A stretch of DNA of 64,000 bases from an uncultured Bacilli bacterium. Its GTDB lineage: Bacteria > Bacillota_I > Bacilli_A > ML615J-28 > CAG-313. The stretch's first letter is position 1. Each line of letters starts with the position of its first letter. Under the pieces are notes generated by a model. It saw only the letters and a program-made list of their open reading frames with translations, was not told the DNA's origin and made no database searches. Below, piece by piece: positions 9,095 through 16,187 of the stretch. The stretch is taken from positions 1-64,000 of the forward strand of contig CATLBQ010000007.1 of NCBI GenBank assembly GCA_949879765.1. The letters are read 5' to 3'. Made by a program: the position numbers and the translations under genes.

Positions 9095-9790
9095 TTATAT
9101 TGCAAAGAAATGTTGAATCTTTTCTACTGAAAGTTCTAGGTAATGTCCAACTTCTAAGTTTTTAGGTAACATAACTGAGCCGATTTGTACTCTTTTTAGT
9201 GCAGTTACTTTCCCCCCTAAATAAGCAATGATGCGTTTGACCTCATGAAACTTTCCTTCTGTTAAAGTCATATATAGATTTTGGTTATCAATTGGTTCTA
9301 TTTGAGGTGGCAAAAAAGTAGTGCCATCTTTTAAAACAATAGGTTCACCTTGATATGATTTTAACATACCTTCATAGGTCACTAGATACCTTTTCTCAAT
9401 ATGCAAGTGAGGACTAGTTAGTCGATGGGCAAAATCACCATCATTGGTCACTATGAGCATACCTTCTGTATCTATATCCAATCTACCAACAGGAAATAAA
9501 GTTTGAACCAATAGAGGGGGTAAATCTTGAAATAAAGCAAGAATTGTGGGTTGATAGTTATCTTGAGTTGCACTCACATACCCTTTGGGTTTGTTAAGCA
9601 AAAAATAGTGGTAAACTTGATAATGCAATACCTTGTCTTGAAATGAAACTTGATCGTTTATTTCATCAACTGCATATTCTGCGTCTTTTACTACAATCCC
9701 ATTGACTTTGATCTTTTTTTCTTTAATCCAACCCCTTACTTCTTTTCTACTTCCAATATAACAACTTGTTAAATATTTATCGAGCCGCAT
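9095..9790 (-). CDS. rsuA: 16S rRNA pseudouridine synthase, RsuA family
   Basis: Isomerises a uridine to pseudouridine in ribosomal RNA; the family member RsuA acts on U516 of 16S rRNA. Residues 1-60 form an S4 RNA-binding domain (RLDKYLTSCYIGSRKEV). The catalytic domain follows, with the family motif GRLDIDTEGMLIVTNDGDFA at about 102-121 (catalytic Asp in the GRLD segment) and the C-terminal motif EGKFHEVKRIIAYLGGKV. The length of 231 residues is normal for the family. The start ATG (9790) overlaps the end of the large GHL10 gene by 14 bases, so it is read from that gene's promoter by coupled translation. A strong terminator follows. The exact target uridine cannot be decided from sequence alone; RluE/RluF-type specificity is less likely given the domain order and size. 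Confidence 0.9.
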   Translation of the reverse strand: MRLDKYLTSCYIGSRKEVRGWIKEKKIKVNGIVVKDAEYAVDEINDQVSFQDKVLHYQVYHYFLLNKPKGYVSATQDNYQPTILALFQDLPPLLVQTLFPVGRLDIDTEGMLIVTNDGDFAHRLTSPHLHIEKRYLVTYEGMLKSYQGEPIVLKDGTTFLPPQIEPIDNQNLYMTLTEGKFHEVKRIIAYLGGKVTALKRVQIGSVMLPKNLEVGHYLELSVEKIQHFFAI

Positions 9791-12700
9791 ATTTTTTGAA
9801 AACTACATATGCGATGCTTGCAATAACAGTAATATATATCCACATCACTACTGAACCATTGCAATTGCTACATCCTTGAGCAGGTGGCGTAGGTACTATA
9901 TCTGGGGTTTCTTGATGAATGGACTGAACGATTTTCTTGAAATCGGTAAAGAACTGTTCCATACTATCTACATAATGATAGGTATCTATTTGAGCAAATA
10001 TTTTTTCTTTTTCTAGACCAATACGATCCAATTCTTCTTGAGGATACGCAAGACTCTTGATATAGTTTGTAATTTTATCCTTGATTTCTTGTCGTTTTGG
10101 TACAATCCACTCCTCTACTTCTTGTTGGAATGCAGTATACGCTTGTTGCACTTCTTGAATGATTTGAGCCCCTTGAATGGCTTCATCTGCTTGTTGAATC
10201 GCTTGATTGATGGCATCTTGATAGATATAATCCATGGTTACATTCCATTTATCTAAGGCTTTCAAGGTATTTTCCTTTTCAAGTGTCAATTTTTCATGAT
10301 ATTGGGTATTGAAACTAGATAAGATATCTTCTACTTCTGATACTGTTTTTGCCTTGGCAAGTTGTTGTTTGGCCTTGGCAATCCATTCGGTAACTGTTGC
10401 ATCTGTTGGCATTTCCTTTTGACTGATTTGTGCAATAGCTTGATTGATTGCCTCAGTAATCGCTTGAATGTATACTTGAACACTATGCTGACAGGCTTCT
10501 TGTAGTGCGATGACTTCTTGCTTTGTGCCACAAAGCAAGATATTCGCTACTGTTTTGTCAATCATTTGTCCAATATATTCATTTTGAGCATCCGTATACC
10601 ACTGTTCTTGTAACTGCGATAATGCTACTTGGGCATCTGCTTTGGCTTGTTCTAAAGCATCATGTGTGGATTCCACTTGTTGGATAAACACAGTTGGATA
10701 AGCCCGAATCACTTCAATATCTGCCATTTCATCAATTATAGCTATAGCGTCTTGTTGAGCCTGACGAATAATGATTAGTTCTGCTTCATTGTAAGTTAAA
10801 CCATCAATGAACTTTTGAATGCTTGTTTTAGCCTGATTTTGGGCATTTTCTAGATTTTCAAAGTACTCATTAAAGGTAGCAACGACTCTTGTCCAAATGT
10901 ATTCAATATCAGATACTGAAATAGCCTGGCGAATTTGCTTTTTAAACGCCTCACCTTGTTGAATGAGTTCTTGATTAATGGCGTCTGAAACATCGTAACT
11001 ATTGATGAGCGTATCTATTTTTTGAATATAGGTTGTTTGGGCTTGTTCTAACTGTTCTTTGAGCTTTGTCAAGGTACGAATCGCTTCAAATAATTGATCT
11101 TGATTGGTCACTAGTGCTTGATTGGATGGACTCAGTGATTCATATTGGCGTTGTATTGATAGAATCAGCTCTTCTTGATCAAATGTAATCGATGTAGGAA
11201 TTTGATTGATTTGTTCGATGATGTCTTTTACTTCTTGTGGAATCTCAGGCACACCTGATTCTTGGTCAATATATGCCTTTGTCCCTACTGCTAATTTGGT
11301 TGCTGGAACAAATGGAGACCCATTGATTAGACCATCTAAATAACGTGTAATCACAATCGCATCGCCTGGTGCTAGTGTAATGGTTTGATTTGTATCAAAA
11401 CCAGTTTGTACTTCTTTTATCTTTTCATTAGAAATAATAAAATAACCATCCGCAGACCCACTTTTCGATTCATAGGCATCGGTTAATTTCATAGTTAGGG
11501 TTTGTTGGGTTTTATTGACATAAACACCTGCGGCAGATATATGAATACAGCGTTCAATTTGAGTAGGATTGGTAATTTCATGATAATTTGTACCATTCTC
11601 ATTTCCTGTAATATAAAGCACATATCGGTCCACAATCACACGATGACCTGACCAACCAATGTATCCACTCGAACCAGGACGATAATTTCCTTTATCTTCT
11701 GCACCTATTGCGCTTGGGTCATTGCGATAAAACAACCCTTCTTGATCCATTCTCGTTAATCCTACATTGACTTCAAAAGATTGGCTAACGGTTTTACCAC
11801 TATGTTCTAATGTAGCAATTAAACCAATTTTCGTTGTGGCTAAATAGTTCTTATATCTAACCCCAGTTTGTAAATCATACACTTGTTGATCTGATGCATT
11901 TTGATAAGATAACTGAATATAGTCTGGTGTAGGTAATATCCGATCTGTTTGAATTTCTTTATCTAAGTGTTGAATATAATCATTCAAAGTAGCCTCTAAA
12001 TCAGCAAACGCAGCGAGTTGTGCTTCTGCATCTACCAATTTTTGATAATTGGTTACACTTGCTTGTTCTGATGGACTTAATAAATTATAAACCATTCGAA
12101 TATGTTCAATTTGACTTTTATGTTCTAGCGTGATGGTTTGAGGAATTTGCTCAATTAACGCCATTACTTCTTCTACTTCTAAAGCAATGGGAACCAAAGC
12201 CCCATCACTTATTTCATTTGCTAAATTGACACTAGCTACATAATAATCATATCCAGGGTCTTGTGCTAAATTGATGGTTGTTTGTTGAGTATACGCATAA
12301 ACTTGTGAAATATTTTCTTTATTTAACCGACTTCCCTTTGGCACTTGATATACCATATATCCTCTTGTTTGTTCCACTGGATGCCATGAAAGGGTATGGC
12401 TCGTCTTATTATACGTGATTCCTGTTGGATCTACTTCGTCTAATAAAGGTGCATAGTAAGGAACAACTGCTCCTGGTATTTTGACTTTCCAGTAATCATT
12501 AGAGATGGTATCTACAGCATGAGCAATTGTGGCATTAGAAGTATTGAGTAACGTACTATATTTATAAAAACTAGCCCCTTTAAACTCTTTATATTGCCCA
12601 GAAATCAATAGTTGCAATTGAACCTCATTTACATTCTTTTTCCAATAAATATTAGACTCTAATGTCATATATATACCAATACCCGTATATAGATTAACTT

Positions 12701-13817
12701 TTTTATAGCGTACAGCCCAACTCCACCATCTCACGAGTTCTGCATAACTTGCGGCCTCTTGCTCAATCGGATGATAACATTGTGGCATGATATAGTCAAT
12801 CCATTCATGATTGATCCAGTTGAGGGTATCAGAATACAAATAATCACCATAGTGAGCAAAACCTGCGGTATTAGAATACGTTGGACTAATCAAAGTTCCA
12901 TTAGCATCATATGTAGGTGATGCAGTATATCCACCATTACGGTATACATTAGATGGTGAAATTCCAATTTGTACACATGTATTATGTTGCGCATTATAAG
13001 CACGAATCTCTTGTGACAAACTTTCAATGAATAAATCCACTTGCTTTCTTCTAAAATCAGCAATAGATAAATTTTCTGTATTGTATTTGGCACGGGTTTT
13101 TTCATCATTTGCCCCACTAATATAAAAATAATCATCAAAATGGATAGCATCGATATCATAATTTTCTACTAGTTCCATACAAGTGTCTACAATAAAATCA
13201 CGTACTTCTGGAATACCTGGGTCAAAAATAATATTATTTCCTACTGTTATCAAGTTATCTGGATTATTGGCTGGATTCACAGCAGGTAATGGTTCTGCTG
13301 AAAACGATGGATTTTGACCATTGGTTGCAATACGATAGGGATTCAACCAAGCATGAAATTCGATACCTCTACGATGGCATTCTTCAATTAACCATTCTAG
13401 TGGATCAAATTGATCAAAATTTACCCCACTCCACCAACTTGCTAAAGGGTTCAGTTCGGATTTATACATAGCATTATTGTGGGTACGCACATGATAAATG
13501 ATAGCATTCATCCCCATGTTTTGCATATTATCTAATACTTCATTCATCATTGACTTATACTGTGATTCACTAGAATACCCAGCAATGTCTCCCGCAAATA
13601 CCGTTACCCAAGCTGCTCGCAATTGGCTTGTTGGATAATTGTATTCTTCTAATCGGTACACTTTTTCATTACTATTTCGGTAAGTCAAGTCTGTACCATC
13701 GGATGCTTTGACGACAACTAAGTTACTTGCTTCGATATGTTTCATTTGAAATAAAAGACCTAAGCAAATAGAAATGGTTGTCATCAATAGAATCATTGTT
13801 TTTTTCATATATTTCAT
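9777..13817 (-). CDS. Large surface protein with GHL10 glycoside-hydrolase-like domain and long helical tail
   Basis: This 1346-residue exported protein has a signal peptide at 1-30 (MKKTMILLMTTISICLGLLF). The GHL10 (DUF187-type) TIM-barrel-like domain covers about 64-430: LRAAWVTVFAGDIAG, NAIIYHVRTHNNAMY, ECHRRGIEFHAWLNPYRI, then DAIHFDDYFY and WIDYIMPQCYHP. The Asp pair in HFDDYF is the probable acidic site. A fibronectin-III-like segment lies at about 455-545. The remaining 700 residues are mostly helical and Gln/Glu/Ala-rich with repeated FIVAR-like units (SLSPSNQALVTNQDQL resembles LLSPSEQASVTNYQKL). A Cys-x-x-Cys stretch (GCSNCNGSVV) and a final membrane helix plus basic tail anchor the C-terminus. 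The ribosome site is AAGAGGT, nine bases before the ATG. Likely a cell-wall glycan-binding or -cleaving enzyme; the substrate is unknown. Confidence 0.8.
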   Translation of the reverse strand: MKYMKKTMILLMTTISICLGLLFQMKHIEASNLVVVKASDGTDLTYRNSNEKVYRLEEYNYPTSQLRAAWVTVFAGDIAGYSSESQYKSMMNEVLDNMQNMGMNAIIYHVRTHNNAMYKSELNPLASWWSGVNFDQFDPLEWLIEECHRRGIEFHAWLNPYRIATNGQNPSFSAEPLPAVNPANNPDNLITVGNNIIFDPGIPEVRDFIVDTCMELVENYDIDAIHFDDYFYISGANDEKTRAKYNTENLSIADFRRKQVDLFIESLSQEIRAYNAQHNTCVQIGISPSNVYRNGGYTASPTYDANGTLISPTYSNTAGFAHYGDYLYSDTLNWINHEWIDYIMPQCYHPIEQEAASYAELVRWWSWAVRYKKVNLYTGIGIYMTLESNIYWKKNVNEVQLQLLISGQYKEFKGASFYKYSTLLNTSNATIAHAVDTISNDYWKVKIPGAVVPYYAPLLDEVDPTGITYNKTSHTLSWHPVEQTRGYMVYQVPKGSRLNKENISQVYAYTQQTTINLAQDPGYDYYVASVNLANEISDGALVPIALEVEEVMALIEQIPQTITLEHKSQIEHIRMVYNLLSPSEQASVTNYQKLVDAEAQLAAFADLEATLNDYIQHLDKEIQTDRILPTPDYIQLSYQNASDQQVYDLQTGVRYKNYLATTKIGLIATLEHSGKTVSQSFEVNVGLTRMDQEGLFYRNDPSAIGAEDKGNYRPGSSGYIGWSGHRVIVDRYVLYITGNENGTNYHEITNPTQIERCIHISAAGVYVNKTQQTLTMKLTDAYESKSGSADGYFIISNEKIKEVQTGFDTNQTITLAPGDAIVITRYLDGLINGSPFVPATKLAVGTKAYIDQESGVPEIPQEVKDIIEQINQIPTSITFDQEELILSIQRQYESLSPSNQALVTNQDQLFEAIRTLTKLKEQLEQAQTTYIQKIDTLINSYDVSDAINQELIQQGEAFKKQIRQAISVSDIEYIWTRVVATFNEYFENLENAQNQAKTSIQKFIDGLTYNEAELIIIRQAQQDAIAIIDEMADIEVIRAYPTVFIQQVESTHDALEQAKADAQVALSQLQEQWYTDAQNEYIGQMIDKTVANILLCGTKQEVIALQEACQHSVQVYIQAITEAINQAIAQISQKEMPTDATVTEWIAKAKQQLAKAKTVSEVEDILSSFNTQYHEKLTLEKENTLKALDKWNVTMDYIYQDAINQAIQQADEAIQGAQIIQEVQQAYTAFQQEVEEWIVPKRQEIKDKITNYIKSLAYPQEELDRIGLEKEKIFAQIDTYHYVDSMEQFFTDFKKIVQSIHQETPDIVPTPPAQGCSNCNGSVVMWIYITVIASIAYVVFKKYAAR

Positions 13818-13849
13818 ACTTGTATACCTCTTTTCTTTCTATTTGAATC

Positions 13850-13877
13850 ATTATATCATAAAAATGATTTATCCCAA
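13850..13877 (-). promoter_or_regulatory. Promoter of the GHL10-rsuA operon
   Basis: TTGGGA, a 16-base spacer and TATAAT on the minus strand, 32 bases upstream of the 13817 start. Confidence 0.6.
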
Positions 13878-13973
13878 AGGGTTTTGCAAGCGTTTTTATA
13901 GTAAGTTATGGAAGTTTGTATATATTTACATATTTTTGAAAATGATACATATAATGAGATTGAGGTATATATT

Positions 13974-14438
13974 ATGAAATGGTTAAAACGAATTTTATTA
14001 TTTTTATTTGTCTTGTTTTTATTTATTCTTCCTACACTCCTCTTTAAACCTGATTTAGAATTTTATCATAGTTTGAAAGGACCTAAATTACCAAGTATCG
14101 TCTTCCCCATTGTGTGGAGTATCATTGATGTTTGTATGAGTATCTTTTTTGTTTATCATTTTGAAAAAAGAAAAAGTTACCATCCAAAAGATTGTGCGCG
14201 TGTCCTTCTTTTCTACACCCTAACGTACTTATCCTATTTCATGTTTCCTTATTTCTTTTTCGTTAAACAGAGTTTATTTTTAGGATATGTATTTACCCTC
14301 CTTAATTTTCTTTTTGCAACTTTGACCCTTTTAGAGTCTTTATTGCTAAACAAAAAAGCAAGTTTATGGGTACTGCCTTATGTACTTTGGGGAATCATTG
14401 CCACTGTATTATCCATTATTGTTTATCTGAACAACTGA
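13974..14438 (+). CDS. TspO/MBR-family membrane protein
   Basis: The protein has 154 residues and five predicted membrane helices. Family landmarks are FYHSLKGPKLPSIVFPIVWS near residues 29-48 (compare the Y-x-x-L-x-K-P and P-x-W elements of TspO) and the closing PYVLWGIIATVLSIIVYLNN. The start is ATG at 13974 with TTGAGG upstream; the longer open frame from 13908 has no ribosome site. TspO proteins bind porphyrins or sterols and respond to oxidative and envelope stress. The WAPPG signature is degenerate here (PKLPSIVFP) and the tryptophan-rich character is lower than usual, so ligand specificity may differ. It is a single gene, one of only three on the plus strand, closed by a terminator it shares with the converging gene. 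Confidence 0.75.
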   Translation: MKWLKRILLFLFVLFLFILPTLLFKPDLEFYHSLKGPKLPSIVFPIVWSIIDVCMSIFFVYHFEKRKSYHPKDCARVLLFYTLTYLSYFMFPYFFFVKQSLFLGYVFTLLNFLFATLTLLESLLLNKKASLWVLPYVLWGIIATVLSIIVYLNN

Positions 14439-14449
14439 TTGATGTATAT

Positions 14450-14493
14450 AAAAAAGTAGCCAACAATCTTTTTGATTTGCTTGCTACTTTTTT
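14450..14493. terminator. Bidirectional terminator between converging genes
   Basis: AAAAAAGTAGC pairs with GCTACTTTTTTT, with extra pairing inside the loop (CAATC/GATT). Both strands end in T-runs. It serves tspO on plus and the 388-aa gene on minus. Confidence 0.8.
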
Positions 14494-14498
14494 TCATT

Positions 14499-15665
14499 TT
14501 ATCGATCATTTGAAATAAAACAACCATGTACATTATAATAACCCAGTTCTTGGTGGTTTCCATCATATAACCTAGCATAGTCATCGACTTGATATTCACT
14601 TCTTATTCCTTGTTCATCATATAAGTATCCCATATTGCCCCTTGTATATCTTTTATTTCCAATCGTATAATAGGTTGTAGAACCCGTTAGTTGTTGGCTA
14701 TTGGCCAAATGGCCTAGTGCATCAGCCACATGTATGAAACTCAAATCATTTTGATCCGCATATCCATCAGAATAATAGACTTCTCGGTTTTCTAATCGTT
14801 CTTTTTCTTCTGCATAATAGGTTTCATACTTTTCCCACAAAGCATCATAGGTATCTTGGTATTTCTCTTGACTACTTGGAGAAAGGGATACATAGAGTTT
14901 GTCATATGTTGACATCGTTTGATTGGCTAGCCGAAGATCACTCATTCCCATCACATTATCCAAAATAGCCATAGCATAAAACCGGGTTGCTGTAAGCTTT
15001 AATTCGTCATCTGTACAATATTGCATAGCGAGTTGATAAGATGTCCTAAAGGCTTGTCGGTCTGAGTCATCTCCCCATATATAATATCCCAATACACAAA
15101 TCAAATGGGCATGACCATACAAACTTTCCCAAGTCATTTGATCATAAAAAGGATGATACGTCTCATACTCTTTTAACATGTCATCTGAACCCGTTTGTCT
15201 TAATCTCAGTACTTCTTTTAAATAAGTTACTGATTTTTTCATGCTATCATAGACCATCTCTTGATTTATATATCCTTCTACATAGCTATCTAAATGACAT
15301 TTTGCTCGGTACAATTGAAACAATCCATCTTTGATTTGAGGATGCGTGATACAAAAATGACATAATGCCTCATATTCTTCTAATTCTTCTAAAAGCATCG
15401 CATACATGCCATAAGCATATGTATTTCCTAATGCACAGGCTTGTTCTAGACATTGTCGATAAGTTTGAATATCTTGTTCAGATTTTGGCACAACATGAGT
15501 TTGTAAACAAAGTAGTGCTTTACAAAACATGGCTCTTGCATTTTTAGCATCTGCTACTTGACAAACTTTACGATAACATGTCTCATATGCTTGATGTTGA
15601 TAATCCGCCAATGCCTCTTGTAATAATTGATTTTGCGGATTATTTTTTTTGTGAAATAACCCCAT
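14499..15665 (-). CDS. TPR/Sel1-like helical-repeat protein of unknown function
   Basis: This 388-residue soluble protein has no signal peptide. Residues about 15-270 consist of helical pairs with TPR/Sel1 character (YETCYRKVCQVADAKNARA, LEQACALGNTYAYGMYAML, SYQLAMQYCTDDELK). The last 60 residues form a Gly/Tyr-rich beta tail with WG/MORN-like turns (IGNKRYTRGNMGYLYDEQG, YNVHGCFISND). Translation appears coupled to the 128-aa gene, whose stop lies two bases upstream; there is no separate ribosome site. Such proteins usually scaffold protein-protein contacts, but the partner is unknown. The pair has its own regulated-looking promoter (16083-16115). Confidence 0.6.
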   Translation of the reverse strand: MGLFHKKNNPQNQLLQEALADYQHQAYETCYRKVCQVADAKNARAMFCKALLCLQTHVVPKSEQDIQTYRQCLEQACALGNTYAYGMYAMLLEELEEYEALCHFCITHPQIKDGLFQLYRAKCHLDSYVEGYINQEMVYDSMKKSVTYLKEVLRLRQTGSDDMLKEYETYHPFYDQMTWESLYGHAHLICVLGYYIWGDDSDRQAFRTSYQLAMQYCTDDELKLTATRFYAMAILDNVMGMSDLRLANQTMSTYDKLYVSLSPSSQEKYQDTYDALWEKYETYYAEEKERLENREVYYSDGYADQNDLSFIHVADALGHLANSQQLTGSTTYYTIGNKRYTRGNMGYLYDEQGIRSEYQVDDYARLYDGNHQELGYYNVHGCFISNDR

Positions 15666-15667
15666 AA

Positions 15668-16054
15668 CTATTTGATTTTTTGTACTACAGTTGGATTCAA
15701 TAAATCCTGATTATTGTCCTGTTTGCTGATTAACACAATCACAACTTTAAATAAATAATAAAATCGCGCTGTAGAAAGTACCTTTTTAATTAACTTTTGT
15801 TCTTCTTTTGTAGTATTACCCTTTTTCCATTTAGCACCAACGGCATTAACTTTTTTGAATTCTCCACCACGCATTGCTAAGTATCCTGCAACAAGTGCCA
15901 CATTCATTGGTGTTTTAGACATTTTTCCTTTGGTACATTGCAATACTTCTTGTGTGTCTTTTAACAGTTGGTCTTGTTCTATCCCACTAAATGTGGTGTA
16001 ATCCGTTTGGGATAAATCAATAAACTTATAATTTTTTTTGTCAAACTGTTTCAT
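15668..16054 (-). CDS. Hypothetical protein (128 aa), first gene of a two-gene operon
   Basis: A good AAGAGGAG ribosome site precedes ATG at 16054. The protein is small and basic (many Lys), with a central segment MSKTPMNVALVAGYLAMRGG that could be a short amphipathic helix, and a hydrophobic patch FYYLFKVVIVLIS near the C-terminus that is too short and isolated for a confident membrane call. No family is recognised. It is followed after two bases by the TPR-like gene, which suggests the two proteins act together. Confidence 0.55.
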   Translation of the reverse strand: MKQFDKKNYKFIDLSQTDYTTFSGIEQDQLLKDTQEVLQCTKGKMSKTPMNVALVAGYLAMRGGEFKKVNAVGAKWKKGNTTKEEQKLIKKVLSTARFYYLFKVVIVLISKQDNNQDLLNPTVVQKIK

Positions 16055-16082
16055 TATTTCTTCTCCTCTTTTATTTTTTTTA

Positions 16083-16115
16083 ATTATATCATAGAGGGTG
16101 CTAATAAAGTGCTAA
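16083..16115 (-). promoter_or_regulatory. Promoter with direct-repeat operator (TTAGCAC twice, 11-bp period)
   Basis: A TATAAT (16083-16088) has only a poor -35 at 17 bases. That area instead carries two copies of TTAGCAC (16098-16104 and 16109-16115) in the same orientation, one helical turn apart. This suggests a regulator contacts the -35 region of the 128-aa gene. Confidence 0.5.
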
Positions 16116-16137
16116 TTATCAAGGCACAGACGTCAAA

Positions 16138-16175
16138 AAAAGACTGAAAAAGCCCATATCCTCTTTCAGTCTTTT
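16138..16175 (-). terminator. Intrinsic terminator after OB-fold lipoprotein gene
   Basis: AAAAGACTGAAA (16138-16149) pairs perfectly with TTTCAGTCTTTT (16164-16175). On the minus strand a run of T follows. Confidence 0.9.
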
Positions 16176-16187
16176 GATATCATTTGA

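Noticed and set aside
13908-13973. N-terminal extension of the TspO gene
   Set aside because: The upstream ATG has no ribosome site and the added residues do not fit the family; the start at 13974 does.
16098-16115. CIRCE (HrcA) operator
   Set aside because: CIRCE needs an inverted pair (TTAGCACTC and GAGTGCTAA with 9 bases between); here both copies face the same way.
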